47,869 nt of DNA from Verrucomicrobiota bacterium (lineage in GTDB: Bacteria > Verrucomicrobiota > Verrucomicrobiia > Limisphaerales > UBA11358): contig JAJPJM010000027.1 of NCBI GenBank assembly GCA_021324235.1, forward strand, positions 1-47,869. The letters run 5' to 3'. The notes under the pieces were generated by a model. The model was not told the DNA's origin. It searched no databases and saw only the letters and a list, made by a program, of their open reading frames with translations. The position numbers were made by a program, and so were the translations under genes. Shown in pieces: positions 26,144 to 34,946 of this stretch (the stretch's first letter is position 1; the number at the start of each line of letters is the position of its first letter).

Positions 26144-27040
26144 CTACATCAACATGTTTCGCACGGCGTCAATGAAGGCATGCACCGTGGCCGGCACGGC
26201 GAGGTTGCCGCTGCGCCGCCAGCTGAATGAAAGAAAAACCCCCACGGCGATGTGGATACCGGGCAGCAGAACAATGAGTGTGGCCAGCCGCAACATCCCG
26301 TCCGCGCCCGCAATCGGCAGGTGCCACCAGCCCCACAGGGTCGAAACCAGGACCGCCGTCCACCACTGGCCTTTGTCGCCGGGCTGAAACACATGCGAAT
26401 CAATCGCGCCGCGGAACACCACTTCTTCCAAAACGAAACAGACCGGCACGTAAAGCAGGAAACTCCCGACACCCGTCATGGCCATGGCCCCATTCAGCAC
26501 GATCGGCTTGTGCAGGACCGCCCAGCGGGTGAAGGCTCCCAACAACATGGTCGCACTGCCGATGACCCCGGCGGTCAGCATGCAAAATCCCAGGTCTTTC
26601 CAGGTCTGTTTTGTGAAATGGCAAAAACCAAAGGCCGCGCCAAAGGCACCGACCAGGCAACACGCATACCAAAGGATTTCCGGCAGGTGGACCGACCAGG
26701 ATGCCGGCCGAAAAGTCTGAATCAATTTCACTGCCGGCAAAATCGCCAGGCCAATCCCCAGAATAATTCCCAACGGGTTCAGCCGAAACCGCACTGCGTC
26801 CCGAATCCAAAGTGTCACCAGCGGCTTTTTACGCACCAGGAGTTGAAACCCCACCACCAGCGGAACCCCCGCCACCAGATAACTGTCTCCGCTCAGATGA
26901 AACAACCAGCCAATCGCCATCCAGACTCCGACGAACACCACCGCCTGGAGGCAACGGACAAGCTGGCTTGGCGGCGAAACTGTTTGAAGGATTGGAGGCT
27001 CTTCCGGCATGGCTTCAGTCAGGGCCGGCTGACCTGTCAT
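26144..27040 (-). CDS. CPBP-family intramembrane protease (CAAX/Abi)
   Basis: A 298-residue membrane protein with about eight helices. The CPBP motifs are present: EEVVFRG (E205, E206, R210), WGWWHLP (H240) and a late HAFIDAVRN. Family members are intramembrane glutamyl proteases or immunity proteins. The first possible ATG is at 27136, inside the upstream GNAT gene; 27040 and 27010 are more likely, and I use 27040, which overlaps the GNAT 3' end by 26 bases. Substrate unknown. Confidence 0.82.
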   Translation of the reverse strand: MTGQPALTEAMPEEPPILQTVSPPSQLVRCLQAVVFVGVWMAIGWLFHLSGDSYLVAGVPLVVGFQLLVRKKPLVTLWIRDAVRFRLNPLGIILGIGLAILPAVKLIQTFRPASWSVHLPEILWYACCLVGAFGAAFGFCHFTKQTWKDLGFCMLTAGVIGSATMLLGAFTRWAVLHKPIVLNGAMAMTGVGSFLLYVPVCFVLEEVVFRGAIDSHVFQPGDKGQWWTAVLVSTLWGWWHLPIAGADGMLRLATLIVLLPGIHIAVGVFLSFSWRRSGNLAVPATVHAFIDAVRNMLM

Positions 27041-27485
27041 GGGTTTTGCCGTCGGGTTTTGTGTCCGGCAAGATTTCCAGGGCGAGGGAATAATCCCGGT
27101 AACCCACCGACCGCCAGAAGGCGACCGCCGCTTCATTCCGAACCAGAACTTCGACGGTCAGTCGCTTGTGCATGGGCCAGATTTGAGTACGGAGAATTTC
27201 CATGGCCCGGCGGCCCTTGCCCTGCCGGCGCCGGTTCCGCACGACAAACAGTTGCCGCAAATAAACCTCATCCGGCTGCTCGCGATACAGCGCGTAGGCG
27301 ACGACCTCCCCGGTTTCTTCAAAAATTACTCCCGCGTATTCGGAAGCCAGCCACCTTTTCATTCGCTGTTCCAATTCGGGAACCGTCATCGGATTCCGAT
27401 GGCCCTCGTCGCGGATCAACTGGTAATTGAGTTCCGCGAGCAGGGCGCCATCGCGCAATGTGGCGCGCCGTAAGGTCATTGGCAT
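27015..27485 (-). CDS. GNAT-family N-acetyltransferase
   Basis: A 156-residue acetyltransferase. The N-terminal strand MTLRRATLRDGALLAELNYQL leads to the central region YLRQLFVVRNRRRQGKGRRAMEIL, where RRQGKGR is the acetyl-CoA pyrophosphate loop. The C-terminal part reads VEVLVRNEAAVAFWRSVGYRDYSLALE, with the usual N-x2-A-x2-F/W-Y/W pattern. The substrate is unknown. The ATG at 27485 is used (27479 is equally possible). It starts seven bases after the GH28-like gene ends, all on the minus strand, so the three genes from 28752 to 26144 could form one transcript. Confidence 0.82.
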   Translation of the reverse strand: MPMTLRRATLRDGALLAELNYQLIRDEGHRNPMTVPELEQRMKRWLASEYAGVIFEETGEVVAYALYREQPDEVYLRQLFVVRNRRRQGKGRRAMEILRTQIWPMHKRLTVEVLVRNEAAVAFWRSVGYRDYSLALEILPDTKPDGKTHDRSAGPD

Positions 27486-27492
27486 TGAGGAA

Positions 27493-28752
27493 TTAATTTT
27501 TGGCCTCGTCCAGCCCGGCACCCTGGACATTGGTTTGCGTCAGGAAGGGGCCGGCATAGCCGGTGACGTGAATGTCGCGCAATTCCACGTGCGTCATATT
27601 GGCGAGCGCAATGGCTTTCCGGCACATGCCGTTGATGTTGACCAGCGAAAACCCGTCCACCGGTTTCACCGGGGAAATTGCAGCGGCATCCACCAGCGTG
27701 CCACAATCCACCTTCACGTCGGTGAAGCTATAATTTTTCGCAGCCGGTATTCCCTCGTCACCGGGGACCGGCTCGGGGTCCTGAATGCCACTGTTCAAAA
27801 GGTTCACGCGCAGAAAACCGCCCGGGGCGGTGGCGACATCCAGATTGGTCGCGGAAATATTTTCGATGAACGCGCCGCGCCCGGGCCGGCTTTTGATGTA
27901 AATGGCATAGGTCCGGGCACGCGTGAATTTGCAATCCTCAATCCGCACGTCGCGGATGCCGCCGGAGGTCTCACTGCCAATGCCAATGCACGCGAAAATG
28001 CTGTCGGCCAGGGTGCAACGGGAAATCAGCACGTCCTCGGTCGGTTTGGCGATGCGATAACCTTCCAGGCCACGGCCCGATTTGAGGGCGATGCAATCGT
28101 CGCCGGTCGCGATGTCGCAATGCTCAATGCGAACATGCCGGCACGAATCCACGTCAATGCCGTCACCGTTGCCGCCGGTGCTGCGGATGGTCAAATTTTC
28201 GGCGATGACGTTCTCACAGTACGTGGGATGAATGGACCACATGCTGTGATGTTCGGTGGTAAAACCCTTAAACTGAACGTTCGTGCAATTAATCGGCTCG
28301 ATAATGACCGGGCGCCGCGGCATTTGCCGTCCGCCCAGCGCGGGATTGCCGGAGATTTTCCCAGGCCCGACGACGGCGATGCGGTCTGCATCGTGGGCAA
28401 AGATCAACGCGCGATGGCCATCAATCCATTTCCCCTCCCAGCGGACCTGGATAATCGGATAATCCGCCAGGTCGGGACTGCCGAGCAAATCCGCGTCCGG
28501 TTGCAGCAGCAGGATTGTGCGCGATTTCAGTTCGATGCTCCCAATGAGATAATTCCCGGCGGGCACGATGACCATGCCCCCGCCGGCGGCGGCGCAGGCA
28601 TCCAGCGCTGCTTGAAAGGCGGCGGTATCCTTGGTCGTGCCGTTGCCGGTCGCACCGAAGGCGCGGACATTGAACGGCATGCGTGGCACCGTGACGTACC
28701 CCGTGCACCAGATCAGCATGAGTGAAATGGCGGCGAGCCGGACTTGTTTCAT
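27493..28752 (-). CDS. GH28-like polygalacturonase-fold protein, altered catalytic motifs
   Basis: A 419-residue right-handed beta-helix protein. After a signal-like N-terminus it shows the pectate-lyase-superfamily opening (FNVRAFGATGNGTTKDTAAFQAALDACA) and GH28 motifs NGDGID (195-200) and TGDDC (216-220). The third motif, usually GHG-x-SIGSE, reads FACIGIGSE (253-261) and lacks the His. The RIK motif reads YIK (285-287). The three catalytic Asp remain, but activity may be changed. It overlaps the upstream CE15-like gene by 4 bases (ATGA). Substrate probably a pectin or rhamnogalacturonan fragment, if active. Confidence 0.82.
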   Translation of the reverse strand: MKQVRLAAISLMLIWCTGYVTVPRMPFNVRAFGATGNGTTKDTAAFQAALDACAAAGGGMVIVPAGNYLIGSIELKSRTILLLQPDADLLGSPDLADYPIIQVRWEGKWIDGHRALIFAHDADRIAVVGPGKISGNPALGGRQMPRRPVIIEPINCTNVQFKGFTTEHHSMWSIHPTYCENVIAENLTIRSTGGNGDGIDVDSCRHVRIEHCDIATGDDCIALKSGRGLEGYRIAKPTEDVLISRCTLADSIFACIGIGSETSGGIRDVRIEDCKFTRARTYAIYIKSRPGRGAFIENISATNLDVATAPGGFLRVNLLNSGIQDPEPVPGDEGIPAAKNYSFTDVKVDCGTLVDAAAISPVKPVDGFSLVNINGMCRKAIALANMTHVELRDIHVTGYAGPFLTQTNVQGAGLDEAKN

Positions 28753-30059
28753 GGTTCAACCATTGTGTTCGTTTTGACTGTGTTGGGCGCTGGCGGGACG
28801 GGCTCCGTTGGAAATTGGTCAAAACGCCGGTGATGATCAATTCCACGCAGTTGCTCGTCGGCAAAATCCAGCGCCGCCGTCCAATCGTCCGCCGTCAGCA
28901 TGTGCCGGTGCGGTTCGTAATTCACGCCCACCCGGTCCGCGCTCACGCCCAGAAATGCATACACCGGCCGGGCTGCCAGGACGGATTGTTTGACCGCATT
29001 GGGCACACAGTTCTGGTCGTACGTACCCTCCACCGAAATCCACGGGCGCGGCGCGGTCAGGGCAATGTACCAATATGCCTCGAACGGCAGTTTCTCCATC
29101 TGCCCGGTGAACTCCTTCAGGCGCGGCACGAAGTAATACGGAAATTTCCGGGTCATGTCCTCGATGCCTTCCTTGCCGCCGCGACCGGGTCCGCAAAAAC
29201 GGTACGCGCCCGTGCCGGCGCCACTCGACCCGGCGGGCGCACCGAGCGAGATGCGTTCGTCCAAGGCCGTCGCCACCATCACCAGCTTGCCAAGCCGCGA
29301 ATGCCCCAGCGCAATGAGCCTCGTTTTGTCCGCAAACGGTTGCGTTTCCAGATAATCCACCACGCGCGACAGGCCCCACGCCCAGCCAAGCAACACACCC
29401 CAGTCGTAACCCGGATAGACTGGATAAAACGATGAATTGCGGAAATTGGCGTTGTCCTCGCCGCATTGCGTGTAGCGATACGTCACCACCGCATAACCGC
29501 GATCCAGCTGGTTGGTGAAACCTTCCGCCGCCCGTTCCGGCGTCACGGGTGCGTTGAAATTGAATCGCGGCCGCCCCGGCGAGTTGGTCGTCACCACCGG
29601 TAAAGCCAATGGCTGGTTCGTCACCGCCACGCCGGGCGTGTTGAAGAACGACGGGTTGATGATGGTCGGAAACGGGCCGGCGCTCTTCGCCGGCATGAAA
29701 ATCGCAATGTCAAACCCCGGGTTTCCCCCCGGTCCGAATTTCAAATGCACCAGCCGGTATTTTACCGTTCCGTTCAGCAGGAGGCCGGACTTGAGGTCCT
29801 GTCCGCTGACATCGCCCGGCGGCGGTGGCGCGTGGCCGAGCTCGTAATGCTCCAGGATCGCCTTCATCTCCCCGCGCCGCGCGCGCCATTGCGCGAGCGT
29901 CGTCACCTTCGTACCGTCGGCCATCGTCATCGCGTCCGGCATTTCCGGACGCACGGGCAGGTCCTTCACCTCCGGGAAGGCCTCCGGCGCAGCGTTGGCC
30001 GCGGGAACGACCGCCATCAGCGCGACGGTGAAAAAAGCCATTGGATACCAACATTTCAT
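28749..30059 (-). CDS. Secreted CE15-like esterase (glucuronoyl esterase family)
   Basis: A 436-residue alpha/beta-hydrolase. A signal peptide (cut near ANAAP, about residue 24) is followed by DAMTMADGTKVTTLAQWRARRGEMKAILEHYELG, a segment common in bacterial CE15 and related esterases. The nucleophile elbow is GHSRLGK (252-258, Ser254). The late His lies in NYEPHRHMLTADDW. CE15 enzymes cut lignin-glucuronoxylan or uronic acid methyl esters; other substrates are known. The frame begins at a TTG (30068), but the ATG at 30059 gives a normal signal. First gene of the GH28 operon. Confidence 0.82.
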   Translation of the reverse strand: MKCWYPMAFFTVALMAVVPAANAAPEAFPEVKDLPVRPEMPDAMTMADGTKVTTLAQWRARRGEMKAILEHYELGHAPPPPGDVSGQDLKSGLLLNGTVKYRLVHLKFGPGGNPGFDIAIFMPAKSAGPFPTIINPSFFNTPGVAVTNQPLALPVVTTNSPGRPRFNFNAPVTPERAAEGFTNQLDRGYAVVTYRYTQCGEDNANFRNSSFYPVYPGYDWGVLLGWAWGLSRVVDYLETQPFADKTRLIALGHSRLGKLVMVATALDERISLGAPAGSSGAGTGAYRFCGPGRGGKEGIEDMTRKFPYYFVPRLKEFTGQMEKLPFEAYWYIALTAPRPWISVEGTYDQNCVPNAVKQSVLAARPVYAFLGVSADRVGVNYEPHRHMLTADDWTAALDFADEQLRGIDHHRRFDQFPTEPVPPAPNTVKTNTMVEP

Positions 30060-30141
30060 ACGAACCAATCCTGTGATTGAGGTGCAGAGTTGCGACGTGA
30101 AAAATCAAAGTAAAGAAAATTTGGGGAAAGTGCGAAGCAGG

Positions 30142-30648
30142 TCATCCATCTTCCGCCAGAATGGCCCAGCGTTCATGGTCTTGCCAGCGACCACAAACCT
30201 TCACCAAACGGCGGGATAAACCTTCCCGGACGAATCCGCACTTTTTTACGAGGGCAATCGAGGCGTGGTTGTGAGGCTGGATGTCGGCCTCGACGCGGTG
30301 GAGTTTGAGTTTTTGAAAGGCGTGCTTCAGGACCAATCGCAGGCCCTCGCACATCAGCCCCTGGCCGGCGTAGGGCAAAAAGGCGTAATACCCGACCGTG
30401 GCGTTCTGGAAATTTCCGCGAATCACATCGTTCAAGTTGATGACGCCCACAAAGTCGCCGGTTTCACGATGGATGACGAGAAACCGGTGATGTTGGCCGG
30501 GCGCAAAGCCATTGATGTACCTGTTGAAGACCTTGCGGGTGGTCGGTTTGCGATTAATCCAGGAACGATGCAGCGAACGGCTCCGGCGTATGGCCGCCAC
30601 GAATGCTTCATAATCACCGGCAGTCGGCGGGCGGATGGTCACGCGCAT
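30142..30648 (-). CDS. RimJ/RimL-type GNAT acetyltransferase
   Basis: A 168-residue acetyltransferase. MRVTIRPPTAGDYEAFVAAIRRSRSLHRSW opens the fold; GDFVGVINLNDVIRGNFQNATVGYYAFLPYAGQGLMCEGLRLVLKHAF is the conserved core, with PYAGQGL binding acetyl-CoA. The end reads LHRVEADIQPHNHASIALVKKCGFVREG, typical of ribosomal-protein or small-molecule acetyltransferases. Substrate unproven. An 18-base dispersed repeat lies 34 bases upstream of the start. Confidence 0.88.
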   Translation of the reverse strand: MRVTIRPPTAGDYEAFVAAIRRSRSLHRSWINRKPTTRKVFNRYINGFAPGQHHRFLVIHRETGDFVGVINLNDVIRGNFQNATVGYYAFLPYAGQGLMCEGLRLVLKHAFQKLKLHRVEADIQPHNHASIALVKKCGFVREGLSRRLVKVCGRWQDHERWAILAEDG

Positions 30649-30681
30649 GGCTTGAACCCGACGTTAGCAATCAGGAAATCC

Positions 30682-30699
30682 GGTGGCGATAAAGATTCC
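30682..30699 (+). repeat. 18-base dispersed repeat, copy 1
   Basis: GGTGGCGATAAAGATTCC occurs here and at 39035-39052, with a few further matching bases on each side (CCG or CCGG before, then CG after one base). Both copies sit at the 5' side of leftward genes. No palindrome; origin unknown. Confidence 0.6.
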
Positions 30700-30816
30700 G
30701 CGTTCCATGCGGAATGGGTGACGAAACAGGGAGCGATTGGCATGTCCGGTTTTGCCTGTGGCAATTTGCCGACAAAAGCGCTTGCGCCCGCCGGCACATC
30801 CTTCAAAAATACTTGC

Positions 30817-31650
30817 ATGAAATCCATCCTGCGTTACCGCTTGTCTTCCGGGTTTGGCGCCATGCTCCTGGCCGGCCTTGCGCTTTGCGCCATTACCCGT
30901 GCCGCCGATTCCACCAATCCCGCCAGTGCTGCCCCGGACCTTTCGGAAACGCGCACCAATACCGCCATCATTCCCCGGTTAAGCCCGGGCTTCATGGGCC
31001 GACACAAAGCCTTCGTCAAGATTGCAAAGGCCGGCAACATTGATCTCCTATTCATGGGCGATTCGATCACCGATTGGTGGCGCAATCCCGGCGGCACCAA
31101 CGGTTTTCCGCGCGGACCTCATGGCGCCTATGCCGGCAAACCCGTCTTTGACAAATACTTTGGCTCCCTGAAAGTGGCCAATTTCGGCATCGCCGGCGAC
31201 ACCACGCAAGGCGTTCTTTGGCGGCTGCAAAATGGCGAAGGACAGGGCTACCAGCCCAAGGCCATCATGCTCATGATCGGCACCAACAATACCGGCCGCA
31301 ACCGTGCTCCCGAAATTGCCGAGGGCGTCGCGGCCGTCGTGCAGGAACTGCGCAAGGATTTTCCGGACGCGAAAATTCTTTTGCTCGGCATTTTTCCCCG
31401 CAGCACCCCCACCAGTTCTGTCCGTGCCGAAATCACGCAGATCAACCCGATGATCTCCCGGCTCGATGACGGCAAACACGTGTTCTATCGGGACATCGGT
31501 TCCAAATTTCTCGCCCCCGACGGGACGATTCCGAAGGACATCATGAGCGACGGGTTACACCCCACCACCCAAGGGTACGAAATCTGGGCCCAGGCCGTCA
31601 AAGACCCGCTGGCCCGGATGCTGAATGGTGACGCGCCCACGGCCAATTAA
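30817..31650 (+). CDS. Secreted SGNH/GDSL hydrolase
   Basis: A 277-residue esterase-type protein with a signal peptide (MKSILRYRLSSGFGAMLLAGLALCAITRAAD). Block I reads LLFMGDSITDWW (Ser83), block II FGIAGDTTQG (Gly), block III MIGTNNTGRN (Asn), and block V SDGLHPTTQGYE (Asp and His). This matches platelet-activating-factor acetylhydrolase-like SGNH enzymes, often deacetylating polysaccharides. Its place beside the CE15/GH28 pair fits glycan processing. The frame extends upstream to 30265, but the ATG at 30817 gives the signal peptide. Confidence 0.88.
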   Translation: MKSILRYRLSSGFGAMLLAGLALCAITRAADSTNPASAAPDLSETRTNTAIIPRLSPGFMGRHKAFVKIAKAGNIDLLFMGDSITDWWRNPGGTNGFPRGPHGAYAGKPVFDKYFGSLKVANFGIAGDTTQGVLWRLQNGEGQGYQPKAIMLMIGTNNTGRNRAPEIAEGVAAVVQELRKDFPDAKILLLGIFPRSTPTSSVRAEITQINPMISRLDDGKHVFYRDIGSKFLAPDGTIPKDIMSDGLHPTTQGYEIWAQAVKDPLARMLNGDAPTAN

Positions 31651-31732
31651 TTTTCGGACGAAGCCCTGAAACCGGCCTCATCGCCGGTGCGAGTCTGCTC
31701 ACCGGTGGCGGTTACGCCGCACAACCATGCCA

Positions 31733-32434
31733 TCAAAGCGCAGTCTGCTGGAAACGCCGCATCGTCCGCTGCTGTAAGACATAAGCTGCGCCGGCAATTA
31801 GAAGCGGAAGCGCTCCCCGGCTCCAAGGCATATGCAGGTGGCCGTTCATGCTGAAACCAAGGGTAAAAGAATGCGGCTCGATCCTGCCCCACGTGATAAC
31901 GGCAATCGCCGAACAGACGGCGCAGGCGGTCACCATCCACTTGAGGCTCACCGCCGCGCGTCGCGCCAGCCAGCAAAAGAGCAGCGCCACCAGGGCGATC
32001 GCATCGTAATCCATGAACTGGAACACCGTGGTGAGATGCTGAAAGGCAACCGGGTTGTTGACGACTACACGGAGTTTCTCCCAGTTCCAACCGTAGCCCA
32101 GCGCAAACCCCAACGCCATCTGGAACAACAGGAACAGCGCCCACAAAATCGGATAGACCAGCAGCGGTAGCAGGCCGAAAGTGACGACATGGTGCCGGCC
32201 CCACCAGGTCGATTGTCGCAGTGCCGTCATCAATTGCTCGGCCAGGGCCAGCGGGTCGCCGAGCGAGGCGTTCGCCCGGGCCTCTGCATCGGCCCCGGAC
32301 AATCCCGCCGACGCGGCAGCTTGTTTCAGGTCCTCGCGATGGTCAGCCACTTCCCGGACCAGCCGCCGCATCTGTGCGATGGGACAGCCGAGTTCCATCA
32401 GCCGGCGGCGCAACGGCTCAATGAAATCAGGCAT
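31733..32434 (-). CDS. Membrane protein with HAAS-like N-terminus, partner of PadR regulator
   Basis: A 233-residue protein. Residues 1-75 are helical (PLRRRLMELGCPIAQMRRLVREVADHREDL...ASLGDPLALAEQLMTALR), as in HAAS/permease-prefix domains that occur next to PadR regulators. About four membrane segments follow. The start ATG lies within the last codons of padR (8-base overlap), so the pair is translationally coupled. Such pairs are common in Acidobacteriota and Verrucomicrobiota; the transported substrate or signal is unknown. Confidence 0.75.
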   Translation of the reverse strand: MPDFIEPLRRRLMELGCPIAQMRRLVREVADHREDLKQAAASAGLSGADAEARANASLGDPLALAEQLMTALRQSTWWGRHHVVTFGLLPLLVYPILWALFLLFQMALGFALGYGWNWEKLRVVVNNPVAFQHLTTVFQFMDYDAIALVALLFCWLARRAAVSLKWMVTACAVCSAIAVITWGRIEPHSFTLGFSMNGHLHMPWSRGALPLLIAGAAYVLQQRTMRRFQQTAL

Positions 32435-32762
32435 GTTGTTCCTCCATCAACCGGGAGACGCCGGCGGTCACGCGATTCCACTCGGTGGTCAGGGCTTCCA
32501 GCCGTTTCCGTCCGCGCGTGGTAAGCTTGTAATAATTGCGGTTCCGTCCCTCCACCTCCATCCGCCGGCTGCTCACCTGCTTTTCCGCCTCCAGATAATG
32601 CAGGTAGGGATAGATGCAACCTTCGCCGAACGTCAGGGCCTCCCCGGTCCGGGTCCGGATTTCCTCCACAAGCTGGTAGCCGTACATCTCCCGGCGGGCC
32701 AGCAGGCGCAACACCAGCAGTTCCGGGACCCCGTTCAAAAAACTCGGATTGGTTTTCTTCAT
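32427..32762 (-). CDS. PadR-family transcriptional regulator
   Basis: A 111-residue winged-helix regulator. NGVPELLVLRLLARREMYGYQLVEEIRTRTGEALTFGEGCIYPYLHYLEAEKQVSSRRME is the PadR DNA-binding domain, followed by the wing RNRNYYKLTTRGRKRLEAL and a helical tail. In-frame ATGs at 32771 and 32762 are possible. The -10 element overlaps the first, so 32762 is the likely start and the mRNA would be nearly leaderless. It probably represses its own operon, which includes the HAAS-like membrane gene. Confidence 0.9.
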   Translation of the reverse strand: MKKTNPSFLNGVPELLVLRLLARREMYGYQLVEEIRTRTGEALTFGEGCIYPYLHYLEAEKQVSSRRMEVEGRNRNYYKLTTRGRKRLEALTTEWNRVTAGVSRLMEEQHA

Positions 32763-32769
32763 CGCGGCC

Positions 32770-32798
32770 ATAATACCTATAACCATGATGCTTGTCAA
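32770..32798 (-). promoter_or_regulatory. Sigma-70-type promoter of the PadR operon
   Basis: On the minus strand, TTGACA (32793-32798) and TATTAT (32770-32775) are separated by exactly 17 bases. The expected start of transcription, six to eight bases after the -10, falls at or just before the ATG at 32762. One -10 position differs from TATAAT. Confidence 0.7.
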
Positions 32799-32902
32799 CC
32801 TCAAACTGTAAGGCTATGGCCCGCCGGCGGGAAAGCCGGGCATTCACCACTTGACAGTTTTTGTTAAACGCGGAAAGGTCTGCCCATACACACTGGAACG
32901 CC

Positions 32903-34909
32903 ATGACAAACAACCATTTCCAAAAACTGAAAGCCGGTTTGATTTTGGCGCTCGCCGCGGGTTTGTTGGCCCCGGGCACCGGGCTGGCAGACGGATGTTT
33001 TGTGGTGTCAAAGTTTGTCTGGGACAAACACAAGGACATCAACGAACCGACGCAAAAGGCCATTATTGTGTATGATGCCGGGCGTGAAGACCTGATCCTG
33101 CAGGTCAAATATGGCGGCCCGGTCGAAGAATTTGGCTGGCTCGTTCCCGTCCCCAGCCCGCCGACCGTCCAAAAAGGCTCGATGCAGTGCTTTTATGAAT
33201 TAAGCCGTTACACCCAGTTGCATTTGGAACCAAGGTACGGCGTTCCTGGAACGGCAACGGCCAACTCCATGGATCTGGGTAACGAAAAAACCGAGCCGGT
33301 CAAAGTCATCGAAACCAAAACGGTGGGGGCTTACGAAGTGGCCGTGCTTTCCACACGGGACACCGGCGCCTTGAAAAACTGGCTGGCGGCAAATGGTTTT
33401 TCGTATCCCCGGGACGAGGCCGGAGTGCTCGATGCCTACGTCAAACAACACTGGTACTTCGTCGCCACCCGCATCCGCCTGGGAAAAGGAAATGGATTTC
33501 AAATTATGACCGGCACGCCCCGGCAGGTCCCGGAGATTCAATCCGAACTGAAGCAAAAGCTGGCGTCCGGCGAGTTGCATCCGCTGCAAATCAGTTTTGC
33601 GAGCGACCAATGTGTGTTCCCGCTCCGCATCTCTTCGCTCAATGGCCGGCCATCCGAAGTCCAGGTCCTGGTGCTGGCGGGCGAACCGCTGATGGAAAAG
33701 GGCATGTTTGAAAAGGAATTGCCGGAAGCGTATCGGCTGGGTCGGGAACAGGCGGCCATCAACGCGGAAAACTTCAGAAAGGGGCTGCTTTCCCAACTGA
33801 AAGCGCAATATGGTGATTCCCCGCCGCCGTTGACCGCCGCCGACGAACGCCGGATTCAAAGAATGCGGGAAACTCCCGCGCCGGCTCCGAATGACTTCCC
33901 ACCCTTTATCCAGGTCACCACGCAAGACCTCCCTGATTGCGGCCGGCAGATTCCACGGCTGGCCGGCAAATCGTGGTGGCTGACCAGGCAGACCTGGGCA
34001 TTCCAACCGGAGGAAATGCGCGACCTTGAGTTTCAACCGGCCCTCCCTGTCTTTGCCGGAGAATTGGGCACCGAATACGGTTATCTGGCCGCTCAGGGTC
34101 TTGCTTCATTGGGGACGGAAGCTGTTCCCGTCCTGATCTCCGCCCTCCAAAGCGGGAACCCAGCGATGCGCGTCCAGGCCGCTTCAGTCATCAACCCGCT
34201 GCGCGACCCGCGGCTGGCGAAATGTCTGCCCGAACTCTTCAAGGATTCGGAACCCGAGGTGCGAAGGAACGCGGCCCTGGCCGCGCAAGACAATTGGAAT
34301 CCTGGTTTCGTTGAGCCGCTGATCGGTCTGTTCCGGGACAACGACGACGAGGTTCGTCAGGCGGCCACGGCCTGTCTCGCACAACATCCCGAAGACACGG
34401 CCGGGTATGCTCCCCGCTTTCGTAAAATGCTCAAGGAACAGAGTCCCGAAATCAAAGCTTCCGCCCTCCGGATGCTGGTCAACCTGCGGGAGAAGTTTTC
34501 ACGGGCGGAACTGTTGCAGTTGGCCGCGGTTCCCCAGAATGAAGTGGTCGGCATGGCGGTTTATGAACTGGGTGATACGCCCATTTCCTGCACCGAAGCC
34601 GTTCCGTTGCTTCATAATCCGGAACCGCTGGCGCGGATATTTGGCCTCATCGCCTTGTTGGACAATGCCAATACGCAGTCGGTTGACCTGGCACTGCCGC
34701 TGTTGAACGATCCGAATGCGTTTGTAAAAAAACGGGCTGCCGCAACCTTGCGGGTGCTCACCGGTCAACATTTTCCGCCGGACCAGCCCACGCAATGGGA
34801 GAAATGGTGGGCCGCCAACCGGGCCACCTTCACCGTGGCCATCCATCCCGAAGAACTTCACCCAAAACGGGTGCAGACCAACCCTGAGCCGATGACAACA
34901 TCCAATTGA
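32903..34909 (+). CDS. DUF2330-domain protein with C-terminal HEAT repeats, exported
   Basis: A 668-residue protein. A signal peptide (to about GLAD, residue 31) is followed by a DUF2330-type domain: DGCFVVSKFVWDKHKDINEPTQKAIIVYDAGREDLILQVKYGGPVEEFGWLVPVPSPP, then the conserved ...WYFVATRIRL.... From about residue 395 come repeated helix pairs (GTEAVPVLISALQSGNPAMRVQAASVI, DPRLAKCLPELFKDSEPEVRRNAALAA, NPGFVEPLIGLFRDNDDEVRQAATACL) typical of HEAT repeats. The combination suggests a periplasmic or surface scaffold of unknown role. Start at the ATG at 32903. Confidence 0.8.
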   Translation: MTNNHFQKLKAGLILALAAGLLAPGTGLADGCFVVSKFVWDKHKDINEPTQKAIIVYDAGREDLILQVKYGGPVEEFGWLVPVPSPPTVQKGSMQCFYELSRYTQLHLEPRYGVPGTATANSMDLGNEKTEPVKVIETKTVGAYEVAVLSTRDTGALKNWLAANGFSYPRDEAGVLDAYVKQHWYFVATRIRLGKGNGFQIMTGTPRQVPEIQSELKQKLASGELHPLQISFASDQCVFPLRISSLNGRPSEVQVLVLAGEPLMEKGMFEKELPEAYRLGREQAAINAENFRKGLLSQLKAQYGDSPPPLTAADERRIQRMRETPAPAPNDFPPFIQVTTQDLPDCGRQIPRLAGKSWWLTRQTWAFQPEEMRDLEFQPALPVFAGELGTEYGYLAAQGLASLGTEAVPVLISALQSGNPAMRVQAASVINPLRDPRLAKCLPELFKDSEPEVRRNAALAAQDNWNPGFVEPLIGLFRDNDDEVRQAATACLAQHPEDTAGYAPRFRKMLKEQSPEIKASALRMLVNLREKFSRAELLQLAAVPQNEVVGMAVYELGDTPISCTEAVPLLHNPEPLARIFGLIALLDNANTQSVDLALPLLNDPNAFVKKRAAATLRVLTGQHFPPDQPTQWEKWWAANRATFTVAIHPEELHPKRVQTNPEPMTTSN

Positions 34910-34946
34910 ACACTCCCGCGCGGAGCGGGGGAATTCGTGGTTTTCG

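Noticed and set aside
32851-32880. TTGACA upstream of the DUF2330 gene
   Set aside because: No acceptable -10 hexamer at 16-18 bases, so I did not call a promoter.
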